Positions 44,806 through 57,400 of a stretch of 64,000 nt of DNA are shown in pieces. This stretch comes from Panagrolaimus kolymaensis (taxonomy: Eukaryota; Nematoda; Chromadorea; Rhabditida; Panagrolaimidae), in NCBI GenBank assembly GCA_028622995.1, contig JAJQJQ010000031.1, forward strand, positions 2,666,001-2,730,000, in the 5' to 3' direction. Each line of letters begins with the position of its first letter. The first letter of the stretch is position 1. Below the pieces are notes generated by a model that did no database searches, had not been told where the DNA came from, and saw only the letters and a list, made by a program, of their open reading frames with translations. The translations under genes were made by a program, and so were the position numbers.

Positions 44806-45817
44806 AGGAATAATGAGTTTTTTGTAAAATGAAAAATTCAAACTTTGCTTATTTTTTATGATTTAAAATAAAGAAACAGTTAAAAGGTTTAATTAAAAGT
44901 TCATTGATTTTATGGATTTTTTATCACTCGAACAAAGTTGTCATAGTGAAAGAATGAAAAATTTGGAAAGGAATAAACCTTTTTCTGCTAGTTATTATCA
45001 TTTTAAAGGTATAGCAACTTTTCAAACTGCTTACAACAAACAACTATTATTTTAATAAAGAGGAAGGAACTTGTTAATGATTGTTGAGTAAAAAAGTGGG
45101 AAGCTTTAATTTCTTAGTGTTTGATCGGATCGTGCACACAACTTTTTAGAGACATGTTTCTCTAAAATATAGGACTTTTGGATTGTCTGAAATTTGAGAT
45201 ATTTGAAGATTTATGCAAATTTTTGCATTTTATGGTCATATCTCCTCTTTGAGATAGCAATATGGATTTGATTTATTTTCCATCGTGTTCAGCGACCTCG
45301 AAAACCTATATTCTCCTCCATATTGAACCATTCAAGCCACTTGCGAATTTTTAAAGATATTTGGTGTACTGTAGCTTCATGTTGCAGTATCTCCGGATAT
45401 CTGAATCAGCGAGAAGCTGAAATTATGCCCAAAAACTATTTTTTTATGTGTTTTATCGTTGTGGATAAGCCAAAAGCTCTCTGAGGAAAAGTGGTCTGAC
45501 TCAGTTTTAGATTTTCTCATAAACGACCTCCTCTTAACTGTCAATAATATTTGCCTAAATGAAACTAAGACACAAATGAAAACTGTTCCTAGTAAACTTT
45601 GTTTTTCTTCCTTATCTTTAAATTATTCATTGGCAAATTCAACGATACCTCAATGAATATAATGCTTACCAAAAAGGCTACTCAGTTCGTGATTAACCAT
45701 AACCCAAAGATGACTTAAAAGATTCCAAAAACAACACAAGATTTTGTAAAAACTTTTTATTATTTAATATAAATAACAAACACAAGATTTATAAATCAAC
45801 AATATTACAAATATAAA
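44806..45817. other. Convergent intergenic region, about 1 kb
   Basis: It lies between the stops at 44805 and 45818. AATAAA at ~44865 follows the plus-strand gene. From about 45120 to 45660 the base composition is more balanced than elsewhere, and an open stretch at 45459-45656 has protein-like composition without introns or a start context. It may be a decayed repeat or gene fragment. Confidence 0.5.
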
Positions 45818-48800
45818 TTAAGAGCTCAAAATGGCAGCTAAAGTTTGTTGTTGATGTGAATTTAACTGGAGATGTTGCAAGATTGGATCAAAAAGTTCTT
45901 TGTTTTGAGATAAAACTTTGAGGATTGTTGCAAGACGTTGCTTAGAATTGACAGCTAATTCAGTAGAATCATCAAGAGCTTCATGACAAAATGCTTGAAT
46001 GATGATTTTGACAACAGTTAATAAATTAGAATTGTTTTCTCCAAGAACAGCAGGATGGTTGCTTTCAACAAGATCACAAAAATAATCATAAACATATGGA
46101 GTTTCGTCTGCATCTTCCCATGTTGGTAGCCATGAAACAAAAGTTGAGATAACCAAGTTTGCATCAACAGCATTGCTGTACTTCAAGATTTTTGCAACAG
46201 CAGAAACAGCATTTTCAGTTGCGATGGAGCTTTCTTCAGTTGAACGAGCATCAGCACGTGAAATCATTGCGATCAATCGTTCCATTGCGCTAGAAAGAAG
46301 ATGATTGTAAATTCCTTTAGGTGCCATGCCCATACGACCAATTCCATAAGCAGCTGATTGACGAACTTCAGGATAAGTATCAGCAAGGGCGTTCAATAAT
46401 GGTTCAACAAAGACATCTTGATAACGTACACCATTTTCACCACCAAATTCAATAACATCATCAAACACGCAAATAGCAAATTGTCGATCATGGAATGGTC
46501 GAGTAAGTTTAAGAAGAGGTGCAAAGGCAAGAACAATTGGATCGAAAAGTTGAGTAAAGTCTTCTTTGAATGCCTAAAGAAACACCATATAAAACAAGGT
46601 TATAAGTTTAAAAAAACATACCATGAAAACGAAATGAATCAAGTCACAAATGCGGCCAAGGATTGAAGTTTCAAGTTCAATAGTTTCATTGAGTCCTTCT
46701 TGACTTTCTTCATCAATTTCATCATCACGGCTAGCACTTTCACGTTTTAAACGTCGAGTTTCATATTTTCCCATTTGAGCTATAATAATTTTAACAATCG
46801 TATGGATATCTTCAGTAGAGATGACAGAAGGACCAAGTTCTTCGACACTTCGACCAATAGAATAAATGAGTTCACCAGCTAATTCCAAGTCGGTTTCGGT
46901 AGAAAGAGTTTCAACAAGTTGAGGGAAGATGCGTTGCCATAATCGACGTCGTTTTTCATCATCGCAACGAATAGAAAGGAACAAATACGGGAAGATTTCA
47001 GCAGCAGATGAGCGAACGCCTTCGTGAAACATAAAGTTGAGTTGAGATTCCATAAATTCAGAGACGTCATCAACGTATGGTGCGAAAGCAGCTCCAATTT
47101 CACGAGCAAAGCAAACCAGCATTTCACAAGCAGTATCCTTATCATCTAAGCTAGGAGTATGGCCACCCATATCAAGAAATTCCCAATCTGGATCATCTTC
47201 ATCGTCATCATCTAAAAACTTTAGTTAATTATAGTGATAACAATCGACAAAACCAACCATTCAGAAGAGCCATCTCTGGATTGTAATTTGCACATTTAAA
47301 TACAGTTGGCATAACAATACCAAGGTAAGGAGCAAAATCTTCACCAAGAACTTTACAAATACGAGCCCAAGCGCTAATAACATATGAAGAGTTAGCATCA
47401 TCAACACCAGTGCAGTTACTAAGTTGTTCCATAATTTCATGAATATCAGGATTAAAAAGTTCACGTCCAACAGCAAGACCAATAAGAGAAATGCATTCAA
47501 TAGTTTTTCCACGAAGTTCTGAAAGCTCTTTATCCTTGGAACTTTCTAAAATGTGTTTCAAAGGTGGCATAAGAGGACCATAATATTTTGAGAAATGTTC
47601 TTGAGATGAATCAGCGATAGAAGCAATGGTTGTGATAACTTGAAACAGCACAATCTTTTTACCACTTCTCAAAAATTGACAGAAATTTTGATCGAGAACC
47701 CATTGCAGTTTTTCCATGATTTGATCAAGATAAATGCTAATGATATTTTTAGGACATTCTTCAGCGAAGTTAACCTAAAAGAGAATCGGTGAGTGTGGAT
47801 GATAAGTTAAAAGTAAAAACGAACAAGTGCAGCCAGAGCATGAGCTGATACACGAGGACATGAAAAGTCAATGGCGCAAGAAAGAAGAGCAGGTACAACA
47901 AGTTCATGACATTTCTTTTGAAGAGTTGGACCAAAATCGGATGACATTTGACCAATTGCATTGCAAGCAGCATAACGAACACGTGGATGCTAAAATACAA
48001 TAGGAAATAATGTAAAGGAAAAACATATATCGATACTAACATCATCAGAAAGTAATGGAAGAAGTGCTTCAACAACGATGTCACGGATATGTGGTTCCAT
48101 TTGTCTTTTGCATCCTTCACCAATTGTTGACAAACCAAAAACACCAGAATGACGTTCTTTCCAATTTTGTGATCGAATAAATTGTCCAATGACACGGTAA
48201 GCAGGTGGGAAAACAGATTTTGGACCCAAAGCGCATGCAACACGATCAATGGATGTTTCACCAAGAGTAACCATTCTAAAATTTAAATAATAATGAGTTG
48301 GGTTAAACCAATAATGACTTACTCTTCTTCAACATCTTCTTCAGAATCATCAACGGCTAACCATTCAGCAAGATCATCATCAAGTTCAGTCATCAACGAC
48401 AAACATTGTTGAACAAAAGGTTCAATAAAAGGAGAAGCTTTTTTACGAATGAGAGCTGGTGCACTTTCACATAGAGAAACAAGAATTTCCATACTTGATT
48501 GACGGTAAGATTCGTTCTTTTCTTTATTAGCAGCGGTGGTCAAAAAGAGTTCAAAGATTTGACGGAAATATGGTTCCAGAGATTTCGGTACACTTGTTGC
48601 GAGATCAACCAAGCTTTCCAATGCAGTATCATCTTCTGTGTCGTTAGCGATAATGTGTGCACAAACTTGAAGGACATCAGAAATAACATCAGAAAAATGG
48701 CGGATAACATCTTGGTCTTCTTCATTATCAACCATAAATGAAACATAAGCACGAACAGCCGAAATTCTGACACTTCCATCATCATTGAATAAGAGGCAAG

Positions 48801-49374
48801 ATTTGAACATTTGTTTGATATCATTGATGTATTGACGCTGTTTAACACCGAAGATATTTGGAACATTTTCAATAAGGATCATAGCAGCTTCACGTAATCC
48901 AGCATTATCAGCAACACCACAATGACCAATGAACTCGATGATAGTATCCCAGTGTTGAACGCCTTCATCATCGATTGTTTGACGAGCGATATCAGAGATA
49001 ACATCGGTTAAACGTTTTCTGATAGATGAAGCTTGCTCAGAAGTTGTTGCTTGAATAAGTTGATTCTTGATTTGATTTAATTCTGATGGAATAGCAGCAT
49101 TGATTTCTTCCAATTTATCAGCAACAAGACGTCTGAGAAGTACTAACGACATATCACGAACCTGAAATGGAAAGAATTATAATTTTAAGCTACAAAATAA
49201 GTTTTATTCATTAACCTCATGTGATACAGAACCATCAATAGCGAGTTGATGAAGATTTATTACTTTTTGAGGGTTTGACACATTGTTATAGAGCTTTTCA
49301 GCGGCTTCACGTTCTTCGTTCTTTTGTGAAAGTAATGAAGCAACAATACCATGAAATTGTTGTAAATCACCCAT
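45818..49374 (-). CDS. imb-3: Importin-5 / karyopherin beta-3 (RanBP5, nematode IMB-3), ~1080 aa
   Basis: Several exons run from ATG 49374 ([15 protein letters not shown]) to the stop at 45818. The protein is a solenoid of HEAT repeats throughout. Diagnostic blocks include [32 protein letters not shown], the acidic loop before the [10 protein letters not shown] repeat, [41 protein letters not shown], and the C-terminal FDDVIEF...[15 protein letters not shown] and [13 protein letters not shown]. These match importin-5, which carries ribosomal proteins, histones and other cargoes into the nucleus under RanGTP control. Length and repeat order are normal, and no lesion is seen. An acceptor-like TTTTTTAG lies ~21 nt upstream of the ATG. 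The shadow frames on both strands inside the exons are artefacts. Confidence 0.95.
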
Positions 49375-50126
49375 AGATAGACTTTGAGACTTGCCCTAAA
49401 AAATGAAGGATGTAAAGGAAAGCAAAAATATATTGGAAATAGGTTTAGAGTAGCGAAAGAAGTAAGGTTTGGAACACCCAAAAACGCGAAATAATAATGA
49501 AAGAGCCAACAAAAAAATGAAAGATGTTCGAAAAAAGTTCAACTAACAAAAAAAACTTGTAAATTTGGGTAAACGCTTGATGCCTTTTTTTCGTGTAAAG
49601 ACTTTTGGCTTCGTGCTATCTTACTACTGTAGAATGAATGTGTTTGATTGAACACATTTTTTTGAAAAATGAAACGATTTTTTCAATAATCTATTGTAAA
49701 ATGCGTTATTATCAAAAAAAAGATTATAAAAAAGCGATTTGTTGTTGCTTTATCAACATAAACTTTCCAAAGGCTTGTATTAATTAGAGAAAATTGAATC
49801 AAAGAATTTTAGTGCATTGACAACTTTGAAAGTAATTTGCTTGAAAGAAAGATAGTGAATAAACAAACTACTTATAATTATTAGGAGAATGGTTAAAATT
49901 GGATTCGAGTAACTACAGTTACATATTTTTTTGTGATCGAAATTTCTTTGCTTTCACATTTTAAGTTGGAACCAAAGTTAGAAATAATAAAAGTAAGTTG
50001 CTTTAAAATTTTTTAAACTTTTTTAAATTTTATTTAATGCGCTCTTTTTACGATTCTTGACCCGAATAAGAAAAGAAAGTTTTTTTATGAAAGCTTTTTT
50101 TCTTTTGACTTTAGCAACTTTCAGCA
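49375..50126. other. Divergent intergenic region, promoter of importin and of the small membrane-protein gene
   Basis: About 750 bp of AT-rich DNA between diverging starts at 49374 and 50127. No coding sequence is supportable; the importin 5' leader probably starts at the acceptor near 49396. Confidence 0.6.
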
Positions 50127-50714
50127 ATGCCACTTAAAATTCATATTAATTATTTTAAAATATATGAAATTTTAAAACAAAAAATTATAAAACTATTTAA
50201 TTCAAATCCGATGTTAAAACTTTTTGGGTATTCTTTCATTTTTATGTTATTTGAAATTGGTAATTTTTTTATTCGACCGCATTTACATGAAATGTACAAC
50301 ACATTGGTCCTCGATTTTTATTGTAGTTTCATGCTTTTTTTATCCATCATTATTTTCGCTTTTCACTGGTACACTATTTGCCACTCAGTTTTCAGTACCA
50401 ATCAGAAGTTTATATTAGGATGGGAAATTTCTTTATTCATCATTGTAAGTTGATTAAATGTTGTTTTTAGTTTACTGTAGTTTTTTTAGATGTTTGAGTA
50501 TATGGTCCAATTGTGCTATGTATTGATTTGTTTTAGTGGGAGAAATGGAACAATTGTTGAACTATTATATTATCTTTGTTCTCTCTGGCAATATTTTTGT
50601 TTGCATTTTAATTACAGCAATACGCTTGACATTTTTCGAAGTTATGATCCATTAAAAGAGATTAAAGCAAATTCAAAACAAGTAACTATATCTATAGAAA
50701 ACAATTTTGTATAA
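50127..50714 (+). CDS. Small multi-pass membrane protein, 180 aa, unknown family
   Basis: Two exons (50127-50444 and 50490-50714) join in phase 0 to 180 aa. Hydrophobic segments lie at about residues 29-49 (LKLFGYSFIFMLFEIGNFF), 60-84 (LDFYCSFMLFLSIIIFAF), 95-122 across the splice junction, and 130-148. The last ~30 residues are polar with NTLDIFRSYDPLKEIK. Three decayed copies of this C-terminal motif occur in the window (53.6, 60.2 and 61.0 kb), so the gene belongs to a locally duplicated family next to the degenerin channels. A short hidden intron inside exon 2 cannot be excluded. I know no homologue. Confidence 0.65.
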
Positions 50715-52031
50715 TAAGCTTGTTTAAAAAAATATTAATTTTGCTAATATATTAGTTCAATATTTGTTTTAAAAACTAGGCGGGTGGCGCGCCTACGGCG
50801 CGCCGAGTAAATGTTACTGTTTCGAAAATATAATGTTTTTTGATTACAGTTTATAATAAGCAGTTCTTAGTAAAATAAGGTCATACATGCTACTATATCT
50901 GTGAAATCTTTGTGCATTTTACTCTTCAAAAGTCTTTAAAACTCAATCAAAAATATCCTTAAGATTTTCTATAGCATTTTCATCAATTTTGGATTATTTC
51001 ATGACATTTTCTCGTTTTTGGTCCTCGGGATAATTCATTCTACGTGTTTCAAAAAAAGGCTTGCTATCAGAGTTTTTTCTTTTTCTTGAAATCCTCAATC
51101 CAAAATTAAAAGATCCTTTCTAATAAGACCTTTAAATGTTTAAAGCGCTTCAAAATTAACAACCATCGTCACCGCTAACATTCCTTGCAATGCAAAGTCT
51201 ATCTGCATTCATTGCATTCATGTTTTTGCAAAATTTATTGCACAGAAACTCAAGCCATTTTATGCAAATTTGTTATTTCCTTTATTTTTTTTTAATCATT
51301 GAAACCTTCCAAGTATATCGGGTCCTTACATCCTCGAAATTAGGTCCTTGGATCCTTCCCCAGCTATTATCTCTACGGATCCTTGCCTTGATATTAGGTC
51401 CCTAATGTTTCATCAAAAGAAAACAGCCACTCATCACCATTTCATTTCCATGAAATGAGAATGAAAAATCCTATTTTACGCTTTCATTCATGTTTATGCA
51501 AATTTTTAGAAATGTCTCCTGGTTTTCATTTTTCTTTTGTAATTTTCCCATGAATCGTTTCCGAGCACGGACGCACTAACTGACAATGAAAATTGTAGAG
51601 AAGGATAGTTATTTTGAAAATCACTATAAAAATATTTTAATTTTTTGCAACGTCCAATTGCACCATGTTTCATTTTACTATGATGTTGTTTTTCCTTATT
51701 AAAATAAAATTTATGATTTATATTATGGAATATCGCTTCTATAGAACCTATTAAATGTAAGATAAAAAAATTCAAACGATGACGAAAAATGTTATTATTA
51801 ACTATTGGAGTCAGGTTTTGAGACAAAATATCCAGAACATTCATATGTAAATAGAATTATGTATCATCGATGTTTTATCCGATCTTTGATCAAATACATT
51901 TTATCAATAGTAGCAAAAGAATAGTTTTTATGCATCTGTTTTTTTTTTGAATCTCTGACATCCCTTCTTTCAGTTAGTAGTTGAATATAAAAAAAATTTA
52001 TTTAACAAAACATAATACACGATAGAAAAAT
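50715..52031. other. 1.3-kb gene-free stretch, part of an old duplication
   Basis: It contains the GC-rich palindrome at 50784-50802 and repeated GGTCCTT words near 51320-51400. A stretch at ~51610-51970 is diverged but recognisably homologous to 60411-60790. The DNA directly after the stop at 50714 is likewise homologous to 60319-60390. Confidence 0.65.
50784..50802. repeat. Perfect GC palindrome GGCGCGCC-TAC-GGCGCGCC
   Basis: Two 8-bp GGCGCGCC arms separated by TAC, in otherwise AT-rich DNA. The arms are themselves palindromic, so the unit is both a direct and an inverted repeat. Its role is unknown. Confidence 0.8.
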
Positions 52032-52995
52032 TTAAACATTATGAGACTTGGGTCGTAAAGTTTTAATATATCGACATTGACATAAGATAAAAAGAACAAA
52101 TGATAAGACAAAAATAACAGCAAAGAAATGGTTCTCATAGCTAAGAGCTTCTCGATTAAAACCACAAAAAATAATTGCTATAGCAACTTGAATCAAAACA
52201 CGATATTTGAGATCGCTTTCGGATTTATGAAGATCTTCTTCAATTAACACAGAATTTGTATTGTAATGTGCTTGAGCGCCACCAAGAATTAAAGAGAGGA
52301 CAACAAGTACGACGAATACTAAAAAGATTTAAAAACCACAAAATTTAGTATAACATTTTTTTGCTTTCAAGGCAACAGCTTTTTGCAGCCTTTTTGAAAA
52401 TATGGTTTACGGGAGCTGAGTTTTGATTTTGCCAACCCTGCCTTACAATGGACGAAGAAATCAGGTCAAATTCTGGCAAAATCAGGTTGTAATAAGGTAA
52501 ATCGCAGTAACCTGAAAGTTTCAGGTAAATTCCTTAACTTATTCAGGTAAGCGTCAGGTAAACGAAAGAAATCTGGTAAAATCTGAGGAAATCAGGTAAA
52601 CTACATGCAGCAGCCAACAGAAAACAGGGAAAATGTAATGGGCTTTTGTACCTGATAGCGACCTGATTTCTTCCGGCTTTGTTAGGTCGGGAAGGGGCGA
52701 CAGAAATTTTCGTGTCATTTACTGTAGTTTCACGTAAATTTTAAATGCTGGTAGGCAAATAATAAAATAAGCTCCCGTATACCATATTTTCAAAAAGGCT
52801 GCAAATAGCTGTGGCCATTTAAAAGCCTTTTTTTCTAGTATCCGCCCATTGGTTGAACTTTCAAATCATAATCACTTATACTATCTCGAGATTTCACGGA
52901 AATTTTAAATAAAGCAAAAGATTGAGAAAAAAATACTAAATTTTGTGATTTTGTTGTAATAAATTAGTACTTACACAAATTAAAAAGGTTTTCAT
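52032..52995 (-). CDS. Small secretory-pathway membrane protein, 101 aa
   Basis: Two exons (52995-52977 and 52318-52032) close to 101 aa. The joined N-terminus is MKTFLILFVVLVVLSLILGG followed by AQA, a textbook signal peptide, which supports joining a 19-nt first exon across a 658-bp intron with a GTGTAAGT donor. After a short acidic segment (EEDLHKSESD) there are two hydrophobic helices (VAIAIIFCGF and FFAVIFVLSFVLFILC) and a basic tail. The family is unknown. The intron is long for this genome because it carries an inverted-repeat element. Confidence 0.65.
52362..52828. mobile_element. Inverted-repeat element with long termini inside an intron
   Basis: About 467 bp with terminal inverted repeats of ~50 bp: the left arm contains GCAGCCTTTTTGAAAATATGG and GGGAGCT, and the right arm is its near-perfect complement with four or five mismatches. 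The middle is rich in CAGGTAA and CCTGA words. The target duplication is unclear because of flanking T runs. It lies in the intron of the 101-aa gene. Confidence 0.7.
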
Positions 52996-53294
52996 GTCCT
53001 TGAATTTTGATGATATGAACAATTCCACAAAATGATGAATATGATGATAATAAAATAATAATCATTCATATATACATGAAAACCCTTTCATCTTTAATGA
53101 AAGTTAATCGTCGCGTCCAAAGCGCGAAGAGGAAGAACGACAACCAATTCTCAATCAAAAAATAAGATGTAAGAATATGAGTGAATCTTGTTGCAATCAT
53201 TGTGTAAAGTTCAGCACGTTCGCAATAAAAGTTTAAAGTTGCATCCCAAATTTGTTCCGTTGCATTGTATTATCATTGACTTGGTTTTACTCAT

Positions 53295-53531
53295 CTTGTT
53301 CATGATGGAGAAGGAACGGATATGGCTCTTCTGATGACTTCACTTTGCGAGGTTATAATTGATACGGGTTTTCTAATTTTTCTTGGCTTTCAACATTTAA
53401 ACAAACGCGAATGGATTATTGGTGGATATCAATTTGCTAAACGATGTGTTCATTCCGCTTATGCCATTGGAACTTGGAATGCCCCAGACGAATCTCCAGT
53501 ATTTTTATATTTCCTAAATTGTGTCTTTCAC
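53295..53531 (+). pseudogene. Fragment of a catalytically dead myotubularin (MTMR9-like)
   Basis: One open exon-like stretch of ~79 codons begins LVHDGEGTDMALLMTSL and continues with KREWIIGGYQFAKRC and SPVFLYFLNCV. This is the phosphatase-loop region of myotubularins. Active members have VHCSDGWDRT; here the Cys and Arg are missing, as in the MTMR9 subgroup, whose loop is also of the VH-x-x-E-G-T-D type. The rest of the protein (PH-GRAM, remaining phosphatase domain, coiled coil) is absent, so it is a gene fragment. Confidence 0.7.
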
Positions 53532-54480
53532 GTAATTTTTAAAATTTAAAAAATATGTTTTTTGTTTCTTGCAATATTTTTATTTTTATGTTTGTTTCGA
53601 TGATACACTTGACATCTTTCGAAGTTATGATCCTTTAAAGCTCTATGTAGCAAATTTAAAACGAAAAATATATCTCTTAACAATGATTTTGATTTAAAAA
53701 ATTGTAATTTATTATGCAAAACAAAATTTCAAAAAAAATACTAAAATACAAAATGTTGTTTTTTATGTATAAGCAAAATAACCATAGACACAAAAATTAA
53801 AAAATGGTTTTGAATAGTTTTCATTTTGAAAAATAATTTTTCTTTATGTTGTTCCTCCATTTTCTGAATTTTCATTAATAAGAAATTGAATTCAACTAAC
53901 AACTAAGCAACAGAAATAAAAAAATAAAATGGAAATTTAAAAAAAAGAGAATAAACTAGAAATATTTTTTCATTGTAATGTCACAAAGTTTTTCTATTTT
54001 ATTGTTTTTCACTTCGAAAAATAAAATTGAATTTTTCTTTTGAATGGGTTTAATTACGTTAGCTAAAAATTTTTGTCATTGGACGTTTAGCGTTGTTAGT
54101 AAGTTTGTTTGGGCTTTATATAACTTATAATTAATTTTATCATAATTTGTTTTAGTTGCCGGACATTTAGCAAAAACAAATAATAAAATATGGAGAGCTT
54201 TTTGGAGTATTTTATTAATTATTACGATAATTGCATTTTGTCTTCATTGTGCATTGAATGTTATTGAATATTTAGCTTATGAAAAAACTACCGTAATTAG
54301 GGTAATCAAAAGTTTAATAATTTTAGTCATAACACAGATGCCATTTTTAGTTGTATTCATTGCCAAGCGCTCCATTTCCAGCAGTGACAATTTGCAATTT
54401 GAACCCTTTTAAAAAATCCGCTTTGGACAAATCTTCATCTTTATCTAATTTGGTAAAAATAAATTTTAATCTTTTAAAAT
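53385..54480. repeat. Duplicated 5' block, copy A (partner 60785-61880, offset 7400 bp)
   Basis: The left ~100 bp differ at several positions. From about 53490 onward the two copies are almost identical apart from a few short indels near 53800 and 54000. From 54030 to ~54480 I see no difference in degenerin exons 1-3 or the introns between them. Identity drops at exon 4. Confidence 0.9.
53590..53695 (+). pseudogene. C-terminal remnant of the small membrane-protein family
   Basis: The frame reads LQYFYFYVCF then DDTLDIFRSYDPLKLY, matching the end of the 180-aa protein at 50127. No upstream exons are attached. Confidence 0.6.
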
Positions 54481-57400
54481 TAATTTTTCTTGGTTTCAGA
54501 TAAGCGCTTATAAATACACTTTGGATAAAAAGGCAACAACCGCTGAAAAAACAGCGATCACAACAACGACTCCGATGGAGAAAAAAATTCGAAGGAAACG
54601 AGAAGTTTGCCCCGATTCAGGTACTGCATCATTTAAAGCTCCGTCAGAAGCGGCTCCACAAGATTACACTGTAGCTTATTGTGATGGTACAATTACATAT
54701 TTAACTATTACTTATTTTAGTAAGTTTTTCTTTTGGAAACAGTTTTTTAACTTAATTTTGAGTTATTTAGTGTGCGAAAGTACGAAACTAATAACCTTTG
54801 AAGATATTCCTATAGCTGATTACAATACATTTAAAGATGATCTTGAAAAAGGAGTTTATATTTGTTTTCATGACTTCTATTGCACCGATTTTTGCAATAC
54901 TTGGGACACCGGATATTCAGCATTATTAAACTTCACTGATTGCGCAAAATTAAATTTATTAAATTATCCACCTGAAACCGATAAATTTAATCCCATGGCC
55001 GTGATTGCTGAAGGTTATGCAAAAGAATGCACTAAAAGCGATCAATCATGTGATTTGGGTTATTATAAAAAACCAAGCACAGAGTATCTCGGCAACTATT
55101 GGTATATTGACTGTGATATTGGAAGTAATAATAGAAAAGTAGATATGGTAATGCAAGGTTAGTATCACAACAATTTTAAAATTTGATATCATTTAATTTA
55201 AGGTTGCGATGGTGTTACAACATATCTTCATAATACATCAGCATCTACGTCTTTTTGTCCCGCCAGTTACATTGAAGCAATGTCAGATCAATTATCTATT
55301 ACTTTAGATGTTACCGATTGTGGTACAAATTGTGGAAGTACTTGTCAGTATGGAGGGTCGAGTGTATGTGATGAAAATCAATCTGAATTATGTCCATATT
55401 ACGAAAATTGCGCACCAACAACCAGCGTATTGCCCACAATCTCTTCAACCACGGAGCTTGCGGCAACAACCACAATAAAACCAACCACGTCAACAACTAA
55501 AAGTTTTTCAACCACCACAGAAGTCTTTACCACAACTTCGGATGCCTCAACCACGTCTAAAAAAGAAACTACAACAACACCTGAGCCCACTACAACAAAA
55601 AGTCAAACGACAAGCAATGTTAAAACAACAACGTCTCTACCTTTAACAACTTCGAAAATTACGATGGCTGATGAAAGTGAATCAACAACAATGGGCTTAA
55701 GTACTTTAACGACAGAAGCGTTAGCCACAACAGAAGTTCTTGTTTTGACAACTTTAAAGCCTTCTACTACCACGATCGTTGTCTCCTCCACAAATAATCC
55801 CACAACTTCACAACAATCAACTAGCACTTTTGAGTCATCCAGTTCATCAAAAAAACCAACTACAACTTCACCTTTATTTACAACCAAATTTTCAACTGTT
55901 GCATCAACTTCTAAATCTATTACATCTACAGCTCCACCTAGCACAAAAATAATTATGTCTTCCACAAATTTACCGTCTTCTGCAGATTTTTTAACAAGCT
56001 CATCTTCTTTAATCACAAAAACATCTTTAGTGCCAACAACTTCGGATGAAAAAACAAGCACACAACTAACGACCAATGCTGAAACTATCTCAACAGCCAA
56101 ATTATCCACCACTTCCAATTTACAAACTACAACAAAATCTTTCTCAATTCCCTCAACTAATCCTAGCACTGATGAAGGTACAGTAAAAACAACAAATACG
56201 CTCATAGTAACTACACCCTTAACATCTAAAGCTTCACCAACAATAGAAAAGTTGGCCACTACGATAGTAGCTACGGCAACAACCGAGCCATCATTGGTAT
56301 CATCAACAAACCTTAAAACAACATCAATTTTGACAACAAAAAGCTTTGACAACTCAGCATCTTCGCCCTCATTTTTATCTACTACATTAGCGACAACGAT
56401 AAAATCATCCACATCTCAGACTCAAACTAATGCATTTTCTACTGCTTCAACTAATTTTAATGCATCCCCAGCATCGGCAGTTGCTATTACGGCTTCAACA
56501 AAAAGCGAAACATCTGGGATTTTATCGATTTCAAATCCATTTATAACAACAATTTTATATAAAGATACGACAAGTGCTACTAATGAGGCAGAAATGGATT
56601 TAACAACATCAAGTACATTTGGTGATACATCTTCAACAAAAAATGATGGATCCGATTCTCAAACATCTATTTTAAATACACAAGCACACAATAGTTCTCC
56701 TGCAACATCCAAAGTAATTACTAGTGGAGAAATAACACCAACTACGAATAGTGAATTTGATTCTCAAACAACAAATTTTACTCAAAAACAAAATAGCTTG
56801 CCAGTAACATCTAACATAGTTACGATATCGTCAGCAAAAACTTTAGATCCGTCGATGACGCATTCATCAGACACGATTAACAATTTATCTTCATCAACCT
56901 TAGCAAATCAAGCTTCACAAACAACAAGCCAAAGCGTCATAACGCAAAATGGGTTTTCACAATCAACGATGGAAAGTGATATAACGCAAAAAGCTTTTCA
57001 TTCATCCCTCTCATCCGGAGATTCATTAACCACAAATATTATTGATCCTAATTATTCTGCTGCAACATCATTTGTAAATAGTGACATTTTCTCAAGCAGA
57101 AAAACTTCATTATTTCCTATAACTTTTTTACCAACAACAAATAAAGGCATTACAAATAATTTGGGAACTACAAAGGCTACTGCAATAACTTCATCTTTTA
57201 ATACGACTCAAGGAACTTTGAGCTCCACACCATTAGACTCATTATCTATGAATTCATCACCAAAATCTTTAATCTCAACGTCAGAAACAAGCACCATGAA
57301 AAATTTATCACCAACAACCGGAAGCGGAAGTAATCCTTCAAACAATGATTCTAATACCGCTTTATTAACATCTAACGACAATATCATAACTCCCACAACT

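Larger units (their letters stand above)
52996..54043. other. Upstream region of the first degenerin gene with two gene remnants
   Basis: It contains the MTMR9-like fragment and the remnant of the small membrane-protein gene, then ~340 bp of AT-rich DNA leading to the degenerin start. From about 53385 it is near-identical to 60785 onward. Confidence 0.7.

Noticed and set aside
45459..45656. 65-codon frame with protein-like composition
   Set aside because: No homology recognised, no start or splice context; kept only as a note in the intergenic description.
54044..54065. GGTTTAATTACG resembling the start of the nematode spliced leader SL1
   Set aside because: It lies inside the first coding exon of the degenerin genes, lacks the rest of the leader and a following donor/Sm site.
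55311..56412. Long minus-strand frames opposite the mucin-like exons
   Set aside because: Val/Asp/Glu-rich shadows of Thr/Ser codons on the coding strand.
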